Below are positions 29,321-36,492 of a DNA stretch of 64,000 nt, one piece after another. Each line of letters starts with the position of its first letter. The stretch's first letter is position 1. The stretch covers positions 14,956 to 78,955 of the forward strand of contig MFEQ01000006.1 of NCBI GenBank assembly GCA_001777665.1. The letters are read 5' to 3'. The notes beneath the pieces were generated by a model. The model was not told the origin of the DNA. It was given only the letters and a program-made list of their open reading frames with translations, and did no database searches. The position numbers and the translations under genes are program-made. Origin of the DNA: Candidatus Doudnabacteria bacterium RIFCSPHIGHO2_02_FULL_42_25 (GTDB lineage Bacteria; Patescibacteria; Doudnabacteria; UBA920; O2-02-FULL-48-8).

Positions 29321-30313
29321 TTAATTCGCGAATTTAAAAGTCGAAAGCAATTTATTTGCATCAATTAATGCGCCCTCTCCACCATTATAAACATCTAAGT
29401 TAATCTCATTATCTTCTCCCCAACTTGATGGGTAATTCGTTAGTTGAATTGAAATGGTCTCTATGAGCTGGTTCGGGCACTTAATCATTCGCGGGCATTC
29501 GTAGCGCTTTGCTGAAAATCCTGCAAATTTAGTTTCTTCGATAGGAACATTCGCTCCTATGTCGAAAACACTTTCTCTTCCAATATTTTCTGCGGCAATT
29601 TCAAATTCTACGTACACGGTACCATTTTCTTCGTTAGCCAAGTAAGCACTCGTTCTGTCGCCAACTGATCTTACCTGCCAATATTCATTGGGAAAAATAA
29701 ATTCATACCCATATTTATAACTAATAAACTTTTTATAAAAACCTGTAGTAACTATCGAGTACTCATTAATCTTAATAGTCGAAAGGACTGGCAGTATAAT
29801 TTTAGGGTTACCAGAAAATGTCAAAACATTTTCACCAGATTTAATTTCATAATTTCCTGTTTCATGTCCACCTTGACCTCCCGAATAATAAGTAAATTCA
29901 TAACCGTTTATTGCCTCTTTGTTTACACTTTGTGGGTCAGCCGTATTTAAATATGATTCCCAACTAAACCAAAGGTCTATATCTCCCTCGAACAGAGGAT
30001 TTTCCATCTTTTGTTTAGTCTCGGCTGAAATAAAACCTACTGCGTGAGGATCAAGATAAATTTCCCAGTCATTGGGATATTTAAACTCAAATCCATATTC
30101 GGTATTCGTATAAGTTTTCCAATCTGACGGAACGTCAGATTGCTCCGACCGAAGCGTCGGAGCAATCTGAGTGATCGCTGCTTCCTTCTTTAACTCATAC
30201 CACCAATCGACAGAGCCAATCACCACGACAAAAAGCAGGACCCCGATAGTGGTCCAGAGAACTTTCGTTGTAAATAGTTTTAGTATTTCGTCGAGTTTGT
30301 TTTTATTTTCCAT
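29321..30313 (-). CDS. Anchored extracytoplasmic protein, PsbP-like, paralog 2
   Basis: 330 residues from the ATG at 30311-30313; an earlier start would add 19 residues lacking a ribosome site. Membrane helix about 18-38, linker T-L-R-S-E-Q-S-D-V-P-S-D-W, then two tandem domains: Y-G-F-E-F-K-Y-P near 78 and Y-G-Y-E-F-I-F-P near 205. The repeated beta-sandwich suggests a tandem PsbP-like protein. It shares linker and first motif with the 28546-29184 protein, so the pair arose by duplication. Function unknown. Confidence 0.7.
   Translation of the reverse strand: MENKNKLDEILKLFTTKVLWTTIGVLLFVVVIGSVDWWYELKKEAAITQIAPTLRSEQSDVPSDWKTYTNTEYGFEFKYPNDWEIYLDPHAVGFISAETKQKMENPLFEGDIDLWFSWESYLNTADPQSVNKEAINGYEFTYYSGGQGGHETGNYEIKSGENVLTFSGNPKIILPVLSTIKINEYSIVTTGFYKKFISYKYGYEFIFPNEYWQVRSVGDRTSAYLANEENGTVYVEFEIAAENIGRESVFDIGANVPIEETKFAGFSAKRYECPRMIKCPNQLIETISIQLTNYPSSWGEDNEINLDVYNGGEGALIDANKLLSTFKFAN
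30121..30162. repeat. Double hairpin translated in a linker, copy 2
   Basis: The same two adjoining hairpins as at 28989-29031, in the same reading frame and at the same position relative to the Y-G-F-E-F-K-Y-P motif. Confidence 0.85.
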
Positions 30314-30405
30314 TGTGTTTATTTCAATTTTATTCTCCCCCTCGAGGGGGAGACAGAACCAAGAATTCAACTGCAGTCTAAGGCTTAGGATATAACCCCT
30401 CCTAA

Positions 30406-30428
30406 CCTCCCCTTATATTAAGGGGAGG
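30406..30428. repeat. CCTCCCCTTA/TTAAGGGGAGG palindrome
   Basis: A 10-bp stem with a 3-base centre, intergenic between the paralog-2 gene and the 30442 gene; related to the palindromes translated in dnaX. Confidence 0.75.
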
Positions 30429-30441
30429 AACAACTGCAAGT

Positions 30442-30867
30442 TTAGGCTGCCTTCGGAATTTCGCCTTTTCCTATTTCATCTATTCGGGCACGAGCCTCCA
30501 TTGCTTGATTAGGAGTGAATTTACCAGTTGTTACTCCTTGCATCCAACTAGTTAAAACTACGTTTTTTTCATCCGAGGTTTTGGCTGCTTCAAGTTCGGC
30601 AATCATTTTATCTATTACATCCTCATCTGGGCTTTTCACCTTCTTGACTTGCTCGAATTTTGGCTCAACTTTCAAAGCATTACTATCTACATCATCTTTT
30701 AATCTTTGCATTTCTGCCTCTGTAGACCAACCGCGACTTACCCCAGCCCCCTCTTTTTCTTTGACATTAGCAAATTCAGCAGCGGTTTCTTGCTGCTTTT
30801 TCATAGCTTCTATAGCCTCTGGACTCAATTCAGAATCAGGGCGTTTAAATGGTAATTTTTCGGCCAT
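30442..30867 (-). CDS. Unknown hydrophilic protein, possibly leaderless
   Basis: 141 residues, charged and helical, without membrane segments: K-L-P-F-K-R-P-D-S-E-L-S-P-E-A-I-E-A-M-K-K-Q-Q near the start, and T-S-W-M-Q-G-V-T-T-G-K-F-T-P-N-Q-A near the end. No family recognised. Its TATAAT ends 8 bases before the ATG and there is no Shine-Dalgarno, so the mRNA probably begins at or next to the start codon. Divergent from corA. Confidence 0.65.
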   Translation of the reverse strand: MAEKLPFKRPDSELSPEAIEAMKKQQETAAEFANVKEKEGAGVSRGWSTEAEMQRLKDDVDSNALKVEPKFEQVKKVKSPDEDVIDKMIAELEAAKTSDEKNVVLTSWMQGVTTGKFTPNQAMEARARIDEIGKGEIPKAA

Positions 30868-30875
30868 AACGGAGA

Positions 30876-30904
30876 ATTATATACTAATTTTTGGTTTCTG
30901 GCAA
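30876..30904 (-). promoter_or_regulatory. Promoter giving a near-leaderless transcript
   Basis: Read leftward: TTGCCA (30904-30899), a 17-base spacer and TATAAT (30881-30876), with the ATG at 30867-30865. Confidence 0.75.
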
Positions 30905-30915
30905 CCCCATGATAT

Positions 30916-30944
30916 TTGCTAAATTATAACATAATTGGTATGCT
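30916..30944 (+). promoter_or_regulatory. Probable corA-like promoter
   Basis: TTGCTA (30916-30921), a 17-base spacer and TATGCT (30939-30944). The leader then crosses a TTCGTA-rich repeat (30957-30992). Confidence 0.6.
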
Positions 30945-31009
30945 TTAAGCAAAGTTTTTCGTATTTTCGTAAGTTTTCGTACTTCGTAGACAGAAACAAA
31001 AGCTTCAAC

Positions 31010-31942
31010 ATGAGCCTGAAAATAATTCATACCAAAAATTTACGTTGGATCGACATCGTCGGACCTGAAGACAGCGATCTCACCTATCTCAAAGAACACT
31101 TCAAATTTCACCCGCTTGATTTTGAAGATATCATCACGCCATCGATCCGGACAAAAATCGACGAATATCCGGCCTACCATTTCATCGTTTTGCTTTTTCC
31201 ATACTATAGTAAAGAAAACAATGAAATCCGTTCAGTGGAGGTTGATTTTTTGATCGGTCCGGATTATGTGATCACTATTCACAATGGCAAAATGAAAACT
31301 CTGAACAACCTGGTACACAACGCGCAGCAGTACGACCAGACCCGGAATGCGATGATGATGCAAGGATCAGGATTTTTGCTGTTTACTATTTTGGAAGCAT
31401 TGTTCAAAAGAAGCTCTCCGATTCTGGACCACATCAATCGAGAAGTCCTAAGTGCCGAGAAAAATGTGTTCCAACTTGACATCAAAACTTTGGAAAAATT
31501 ATCTGAACTTAAAAAAAACATCATCATCTACCGCCGTATCGTAAAAATGCACCGTTATGTTTTAAACAAAATTCTGCACTCTTCAAATGACTATCTGAAA
31601 TTCAAAGACCACAAAACTTATTTTCAGGATTTGATCGAATACGGAGAAAACATTTGGAACGTGCTGTCTTCTGACAAAGAAAGTGTGGAGAGCTTCGAAG
31701 AAACCAACCAATCTCTAGGCACGCATCGTATCAATGATATTTTGCAAGTCTTAACAGTCCTCTCTGTTGTTTTAGCAGCACTAAATTTGATTACAAATAT
31801 TTTGGTATTTATGGAACGAACCAACATCGAAGAAAACTACGGTCTGTCGAACGATTTATACTTAATCAGCTTCATCACTGGCTTCATGTTTGTTGTTACC
31901 ATAACCATGCTTTATTACTTCCGTAAACGCCGCTGGTTGTAA
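31010..31942 (+). CDS. CorA-type divalent cation transporter lacking GMN
   Basis: 310 residues from the ATG at 31010 (an upstream frame start falls in repeat sequence). It has a large cytoplasmic N-terminal domain, a long helix near 200-250, and two C-terminal membrane helices, as in CorA. The loop after helix 1, normally Y-G-M-N, reads N-Y-G-L-S-N-D, so the GMN selectivity signature is not intact. The cytoplasmic tail is very basic (F-R-K-R-R-W-L). Transport of Mg, Co, Ni or Zn is possible; loss of GMN makes Mg specificity doubtful. It is monocistronic, followed by the YerC operator. Confidence 0.85.
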   Translation: MSLKIIHTKNLRWIDIVGPEDSDLTYLKEHFKFHPLDFEDIITPSIRTKIDEYPAYHFIVLLFPYYSKENNEIRSVEVDFLIGPDYVITIHNGKMKTLNNLVHNAQQYDQTRNAMMMQGSGFLLFTILEALFKRSSPILDHINREVLSAEKNVFQLDIKTLEKLSELKKNIIIYRRIVKMHRYVLNKILHSSNDYLKFKDHKTYFQDLIEYGENIWNVLSSDKESVESFEETNQSLGTHRINDILQVLTVLSVVLAALNLITNILVFMERTNIEENYGLSNDLYLISFITGFMFVVTITMLYYFRKRRWL

Positions 31943-31954
31943 AATTAGTTATTT

Positions 31955-31980
31955 GCTACCATACTTGGTAGTATGGTAGC
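31955..31980. promoter_or_regulatory. Operator-like palindrome upstream of the YerC-like gene
   Basis: GCTACCATACTTGGTAGTATGGTAGC contains ACCATACT-tggt-AGTATGGT, a perfect 8-4-8 inverted repeat, 29 bases before the regulator's ATG. A TAGTAT -10-like element lies inside it, with TTAGTT 18 bases upstream. Confidence 0.75.
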
Positions 31981-32009
31981 ATTTTGCTCAAGTATTAAAA
32001 GCTAAACAA

Positions 32010-32528
32010 ATGTCAAAGTTTCCACGAGTTTTAACTAAAAAAGAACAAGAAGAACTCTTTATAGAATTTGCGCAAGCCCTCGCGAGTTTGCATTCGGCTG
32101 TAGAAATGGCAAATTTTATCAAAGATCTATTATCGGAACCAGAAACAATGATGTTGGCACGAAGATTGCAAATAGCAAAATTGCTCTATAAAGGTTTGAA
32201 TTACCGAGAGATAAAAGAAGAGTTGAAGGTCAGTTTCGGCACAATTGCTAGAGTTCAGACTTGGATGCAAATATACGGGGAGGGCTATCGGACAGTTCTT
32301 GAACGAGTCAGCCGAAAAAAATATGACCCTACAAAAGATGTCTCTGACTGGAAAAAGGTTAAGCGCCGATATCCTTTATACTTTTGGCCGGAATTACTAT
32401 TAGATGAGATAATAAAATCATCGAATAAAAAACAAAAGCAAAAACTTTTGGCTGTATTGGCAAAGCAAAAAGAAAAAACCGGTTTAAGTAAAGAGTTGGA
32501 ACATATTCTCAAAAGCGCTCAACTCTAA
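32010..32528 (+). CDS. YerC/TrpR-like transcriptional regulator
   Basis: 172 residues. Residues about 15-105 match the TrpR-related YerC/YecD family: L-A-R-R-L-Q-I-A-K-L-L followed by the helix-turn-helix Y-R-E-I-K-E-E-L-K-V-S-F-G-T-I-A-R-V, then G-E-G-Y-R-T-V-L-E-R. Ordinary members are about 100 residues; this one has an extra lysine-rich C-terminal part (K-K-Q-K-Q-K-L-L-A-V-L). It should bind palindromic DNA. The ACCATACT repeats before it and before cysS are the natural candidate sites, giving self-control plus control toward cysS. The ligand is unknown. Confidence 0.85.
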   Translation: MSKFPRVLTKKEQEELFIEFAQALASLHSAVEMANFIKDLLSEPETMMLARRLQIAKLLYKGLNYREIKEELKVSFGTIARVQTWMQIYGEGYRTVLERVSRKKYDPTKDVSDWKKVKRRYPLYFWPELLLDEIIKSSNKKQKQKLLAVLAKQKEKTGLSKELEHILKSAQL

Positions 32529-32539
32529 TTTAGCAATTT

Positions 32540-32565
32540 GCTACCATACTTGGTAGTATGAGAGC
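32540..32565. promoter_or_regulatory. Second copy of the operator, upstream of cysS
   Basis: GCTACCATACTTGGTAGTATGAGAGC, identical to 31955-31980 except near the right end. TTAGCA 18 bases upstream of the internal TAGTAT repeats the promoter geometry of the first copy. It lies about 57 bases before the cysS start. Confidence 0.7.
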
Positions 32566-32610
32566 ATTTAGCTAGTTCATCGAATTAATTAAAATTTATT
32601 TAAAATTTGT

Positions 32611-32616
32611 TATAAT
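32611..32616 (+). promoter_or_regulatory. cysS -10 element, leaderless arrangement
   Basis: TATAAT ends 6 bases before the cysS ATG at 32623, so transcription from it would begin at the start codon. The -35 region (TTAAAA, 16 bases upstream) is weak. Confidence 0.6.
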
Positions 32617-32622
32617 AGAGCA

Positions 32623-34017
32623 ATGTTGAAGCTATTTAATTCCCTAACACGAAAAATTGAAGAATTTAAGCCCATAACCGACAAAGCAGTCGGTCTTTAT
32701 ACTTGTGGTCCCACAGTTTATAACTATGCGCATGTAGGCAATCTTCGGACATATCTGTTTGAAGACTTCTTGAGACGCGCTTTGGAATATAATGGTTACA
32801 CAGTTAAACACGTAATGAATATTACTGACGTTGGACACTTAACCGGCGATCAAGACTTTGGGGAAGATAAGATGGAAAAAGAAGGTGGGTCAGTGGAGGA
32901 GATTCTAAACTTGGCAAAAAAATATACGGATGCCTTTCTGGCTGATCTCAAAACGCTGAATATCTTGCAAGCTGAAACACTGGCTCCAGCAACTGAATAT
33001 ATCCCGCAACAAATTAAATTAATTGAAAAACTTTTTCAAAAAGAAATCGCTTACGAGACTGAATTGGCTATTTATTTTGACGTTTCAAAATTTGAAAATT
33101 ACGGACAACTCACTGGTCAAAAAATGGAAGATAAAAAAGTTGGGGCCAGATCAGATGTTGTAGTAGATAAAAATAAAAAACACCCTGCGGATTTTGCACT
33201 CTGGTTTAAACTAGCTGGGAAGTACAAAAATCATCTTTTACGATGGGATTCGCCGTGGGGGCAAGGCTTTCCTGGCTGGCATATAGAATGTTCTGCTATT
33301 TCTGAACATTTTTTGGGACAACCTTTTGATATTCATACTGGGGGCATCGACCATCTTTTTCCACATCACACAAATGAGATAGCTCAAAGCGAAGGAGCTA
33401 ACGATAAGCCCTTAGCTAATTATTGGCTCCATGGTGAGCACCTTTTGATCCGTGAAGGTAGAATGGGAAAATCTGAAGGTAATATCTTAACTTTGTCAGC
33501 TTTGGTAGACAAAGGCTTTAACCCTCTCGCCTATCGATATTTAGTTTTGACCTCTCATTATCGCAGTAAATTAAATTTTACTGAAGAAAGTCTGACTGGC
33601 GCCCAACATGCGTTAAATAATCTTTACCAAGAGATTTCTAATTACGACGAACCCAAAGTTGGTTGCGCCCAGTTTGAAGAAGATTTTTTAAATGCTGTTA
33701 ATAATGATCTGGATACGCCGAAAGCCCTGGCAATTATGTGGGATCTTATCAAAACTGACGAGTTCCCAACCTCGGCGAAAGCTCAAACCTTGTTTAAATT
33801 TGATGAGATTTTAGGTCTGAAAATGAAAGCAGTCTGGGAAGCAGCCAAAGTCATACCCGATGTGGTCCACAAATTAATCGACGAGCGTGAAGTAGCGCGC
33901 AAATCAAAAGATTTCGTCCGCTCCGATGAATTACGCCGAGCCATCGAATCCAATGGTTACATCGTCGAGGATACTCTCGATGGCTTTCGAGTCAAGAAAA
34001 AATTTGACAAAAATTGA
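32623..34017 (+). CDS. cysS: Cysteinyl-tRNA synthetase
   Basis: 464 residues. The zinc and HIGH region T-C-G-P-T-V-Y-N-Y-A-H-V-G-N is near 28-41, the G-W-H-I-E-C-S zinc ligands near 218-224, H-T-N-E-I-A-Q-S near 246, and the KMSKS equivalent R-M-G-K-S-E-G-N near 282. It charges tRNA-Cys. There is no obvious Shine-Dalgarno; the TATAAT 6 bases before the ATG suggests a leaderless mRNA. It follows the YerC-like regulator and its second operator. Length is normal. Confidence 0.96.
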   Translation: MLKLFNSLTRKIEEFKPITDKAVGLYTCGPTVYNYAHVGNLRTYLFEDFLRRALEYNGYTVKHVMNITDVGHLTGDQDFGEDKMEKEGGSVEEILNLAKKYTDAFLADLKTLNILQAETLAPATEYIPQQIKLIEKLFQKEIAYETELAIYFDVSKFENYGQLTGQKMEDKKVGARSDVVVDKNKKHPADFALWFKLAGKYKNHLLRWDSPWGQGFPGWHIECSAISEHFLGQPFDIHTGGIDHLFPHHTNEIAQSEGANDKPLANYWLHGEHLLIREGRMGKSEGNILTLSALVDKGFNPLAYRYLVLTSHYRSKLNFTEESLTGAQHALNNLYQEISNYDEPKVGCAQFEEDFLNAVNNDLDTPKALAIMWDLIKTDEFPTSAKAQTLFKFDEILGLKMKAVWEAAKVIPDVVHKLIDEREVARKSKDFVRSDELRRAIESNGYIVEDTLDGFRVKKKFDKN

Positions 34018-34032
34018 GCTTGGGTGTATAAT
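34004..34032 (+). promoter_or_regulatory. Perfect consensus promoter inside the end of cysS
   Basis: TTGACA (34004-34009), exactly 17 bases, TATAAT (34027-34032). The start would be near 34039, only about 20 bases before a compact terminator. Confidence 0.8.
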
Positions 34033-34058
34033 TATTTTAATAATTTGTATCAACTAGG

Positions 34059-34076
34059 CGGCCCAGGGCCGTTTTT
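34059..34076 (+). terminator. Short terminator-like hairpin after cysS
   Basis: CGGC-ccagg-GCCG followed by TTTTT. It can end cysS mRNA and would stop a transcript from the 34004-34032 promoter after roughly 40 bases. Confidence 0.7.
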
Positions 34077-34106
34077 ATGTTTTCATTTTCTTTTCTTCAT
34101 CTTCTT

Positions 34107-34257
34107 TAAGTCGAAGGGGCGAGCACTTTGGCAAGAAAACTAGCTTTCGCAGGTCGCGTGGGGCGACCGAGAACGCAGGCTGCAAAAATTGGCTTTCCAA
34201 TGCCGATTTTTGACAGCCGTTAGTTTTTTGCCAAAATGCGAGCAAAGCTTCGACTTT
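34107..34257. repeat. Long imperfect hairpin element before dnaB
   Basis: AAGTCGAAGGGGCGAGC (left) and GCTCGCAAAGC...CTTCGACTT-type sequence (right, read as complement) pair over about 40 bases, continuing through TTGGCAAGAAAACTA / TTGGCAAAAAACTAA. Inside are GGTCGC-gtgg-GGCGACC and AAAAATTGGC/GCCGATTTTT stems. No convincing coding sequence. The rest of 34018-34338 holds the promoter, the small terminator and a CCACTGTCCACAGTTTCCACAGG stretch of DnaA-box-like halves. Confidence 0.7.
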
Positions 34258-34338
34258 ATCCCCACTGTCCACAGTTTCCACAGGGTTGCTAAATATTTTT
34301 GTACAATCTAATAATTAGAGTACGTTTTAAAGTCAAGC

Positions 34339-35754
34339 ATGCCTAAAAAGTCAGCCGAAATCAAACCGACGGAAAATTACATCAATCGTATCCCGCCACA
34401 AAATAAAGAAGCCGAACAATCTGTTTTGGGCTCTTTATTGCTAGATCGTGATGCTGTGATCAAAATCGCGGATTTAATCACTGCTGATGATTTTTACGAA
34501 GATAAACACAAGGTAATCTATCTGGCGATCTTAGCGCTTTATGACGAACGGTCTTCCATCGATATTTTAACTGTATCAAACAAGCTCGATGAAGGTCACA
34601 GTTTAGATAAAATCGGAGGTATGAGTTACCTTACGACTCTGGTCAACTCTGTCCCTTCTAGCGCTCACATAGTGCACTATGCCAACATCATCCGTCGAAA
34701 AGGCACTCTCCGAAGACTGATCTCGGCTTCTACAGATATCGTGGGCCTGGGTTACCAAGAAGATCTGGATCTCGAGTCGCTGCTTGATCAAGCTGAACAA
34801 AAATTATTTTCAGTATCCCAAAAATACCTCAAACAAAACTTCATCGCTTTATCAGAAATTCTGCATGAAACTTTTGATCGTATCGATGAACTACACAGGG
34901 AAAAAGGAAAATTACGCGGCGTGCCGACTGGGTTCACTGACCTCGATAATAAATTGGGCGGCTTACAAAAATCCGATTTGGTGATTCTCGCCGCTCGTCC
35001 ATCAATGGGTAAAACTTCATTGGCTCTCGACATCGTCCGCCAAGTCGCTATGAATGAAAACAAAGCTGTGGCCATATTTTCTCTGGAAATGAGTAAAGAT
35101 CAATTAGTGGACCGATTGTTGGCTGCTGAAGCTGATGTTGATCTTTGGAAAATGCGCACTGGCAAACTCAATGATTTAGGTCCCGATAACGACTTTGAAC
35201 GCATCGGGCACGCGCTCGGCAGACTGTCTGAAGCACCTATTTACATAGATGACTCGGGAGCATTAAATATAATGGAGCTGCGCACCAAAGCTCGGAGACT
35301 ACAAGCAGAACACGATCTCGATCTAATCGTGGTTGATTATCTGCAGTTAATGCAAGGCCGTAGCACAGAGAATCGTGTCCAAGAAGTATCTGAAATTTCC
35401 CGATCTCTGAAAATCCTGGCCAAAGAATTAAACGTACCGGTGCTTGCACTGTCCCAGTTATCTCGTGCAGTTGAACAGCGCGGCGGCGACAAAAAACCAC
35501 AGCTCTCTGATTTACGCGAATCAGGATCGATCGAACAGGACGCTGATGTGGTAATGTTTATTTACCGTGATGAAATGTACTCGGGCAAAGACTCGAAAAA
35601 GCCTCATATCGCTGAAATTTTGATCCGTAAGCACCGCAATGGACCGACTGGCGACGTGGAATTGTTCTTCGATGCTGAAAAGACATCGTTTAAGAATCTG
35701 GCTAAATCCCCTCCTCCAATCGAGGAAGCTATGATGGAACAAATAATGGAATAG
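34339..35754 (+). CDS. dnaB: Replicative DNA helicase
   Basis: 471 residues. N-terminal domain (N-K-E-A-E-Q-S-V-L-G-S-L-L-L) for hexamer and primase contacts. The RecA-type motor has Walker A A-R-P-S-M-G-K-T-S near 219-227, E-M-S near 250, the Walker B region V-V-D-Y-L-Q-L-M near 330, and S-Q-L-S-R-A-V-E-Q-R near 375. It ends with a short acidic tail. It unwinds DNA ahead of the replisome. Normal length, no intein despite this being a favourite intein site. Single gene; a hairpin element follows its stop. Confidence 0.97.
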   Translation: MPKKSAEIKPTENYINRIPPQNKEAEQSVLGSLLLDRDAVIKIADLITADDFYEDKHKVIYLAILALYDERSSIDILTVSNKLDEGHSLDKIGGMSYLTTLVNSVPSSAHIVHYANIIRRKGTLRRLISASTDIVGLGYQEDLDLESLLDQAEQKLFSVSQKYLKQNFIALSEILHETFDRIDELHREKGKLRGVPTGFTDLDNKLGGLQKSDLVILAARPSMGKTSLALDIVRQVAMNENKAVAIFSLEMSKDQLVDRLLAAEADVDLWKMRTGKLNDLGPDNDFERIGHALGRLSEAPIYIDDSGALNIMELRTKARRLQAEHDLDLIVVDYLQLMQGRSTENRVQEVSEISRSLKILAKELNVPVLALSQLSRAVEQRGGDKKPQLSDLRESGSIEQDADVVMFIYRDEMYSGKDSKKPHIAEILIRKHRNGPTGDVELFFDAEKTSFKNLAKSPPPIEEAMMEQIME

Positions 35755-35866
35755 CGCTCGGAATAAAATTTTTATGCACCGGCCATAAAATTCTGCTGAA
35801 TTTTTGGCCTACGCGCTCGGTCCGTCGACCTGCGCGAGTTGCTAAAAATTTATTCCTCGCTCAAGG
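35754..35866. repeat. Imperfect hairpin element after dnaB
   Basis: The outer arms GCTCGGAATAAAATTTTTA and TAAAAATTTATTCCTCGC pair with few mismatches; inner arms GGCCATAAAATTC/GAATTTTTGGCC and a CGCGCTCGG/CTGCGCGAG pair. Architecture resembles 34107-34257. No gene. Confidence 0.65.
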
Positions 35867-35892
35867 TTTAATTGAATATTAATAAAAAATTT

Positions 35893-36339
35893 ATGACAAT
35901 AATAAGCAAAAGTCGGGTGAGGGTGAAGCCATATATCTTTGGGTTCAGTAAGGACGAAGAGCCTGTGCTTAAAGTTGGGTTGAATTTGGAATCAGTCGGG
36001 ACCAAAACCACCCAGCTCGCCAGCCTAGTCTATACCTTAGTGAAATTTGAGCTTATCCGCCGCGATGCTTACAGCCGTTGGCGAAAATATTTGAATGAGG
36101 TTGGGTTGAGACTTCAGGGTTTAATTTCTTACATGAATGTCCTGTACGATGACGATCAACTCATCTATTCGCTGAAATCATATTATTACAAATCTGTTAC
36201 CCCAGATTATGATAAATTGGCACTGCTTCGCGAAGCCAATGAGCTTCTGGAAACGCTTAAAGAAAAGGTTGAAAAAATGAAACTCTTGTCAGAATTTCAA
36301 GTCCAGTCTATTCGCAATATAGTCCCACCCCAGACTTGA
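35893..36339 (+). CDS. Unknown helical protein after dnaB
   Basis: 148 residues from the ATG at 35893; a TTG 21 bases earlier is a weaker start. Mostly helical: L-A-S-L-V-Y-T-L-V-K-F-E-L, W-R-K-Y-L-N-E-V-G-L-R-L-Q-G, then a Tyr-rich segment S-L-K-S-Y-Y-Y-K and a final coiled helix L-L-E-T-L-K-E-K-V-E-K-M-K. Nothing recognised. The last residues P-P-Q-T and the stop are encoded by the dispersed repeat/terminator hairpin at 36325-36354, so the native C-terminus may have been replaced by repeat sequence. Confidence 0.6.
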   Translation: MTIISKSRVRVKPYIFGFSKDEEPVLKVGLNLESVGTKTTQLASLVYTLVKFELIRRDAYSRWRKYLNEVGLRLQGLISYMNVLYDDDQLIYSLKSYYYKSVTPDYDKLALLREANELLETLKEKVEKMKLLSEFQVQSIRNIVPPQT

Positions 36340-36354
36340 TCTGGGTGGTTTTTT
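36325..36354 (+). terminator. Terminator hairpin within a dispersed repeat
   Basis: CCACCCCAGA-cttga-TCTGGGTGG then TTTTTT, containing the stop codon of the 35893 gene. Confidence 0.8.
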
Positions 36355-36437
36355 ACCACTTCGAACGATTAGTGAGAAGTCGCTCCTACAAGGGTTAGCG
36401 CTTGGAGGAGGGATCTCTCACTTCGTTCGAGATGGTA
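36355..36437. repeat. Dispersed inverted-end repeat, copy 3
   Basis: ACCACTTCGAACG start; GGAGGAGGGATCTCTCACTTCG; end TTCGAGATGGTAAAA. Family of 25894-25990 and 29198-29271. Confidence 0.8.
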
Positions 36438-36492
36438 AAACGCTTTCGCTGGGATGGTAAAAAAAGTCATGATTTAGTAGAATATGTAGGCT

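Noticed and set aside
34075..34281. A 68-codon minus-strand frame as a gene
   Set aside because: It lies wholly in the long hairpin element and T-rich spacer, has no ribosome site and resembles frame noise over a repeat.
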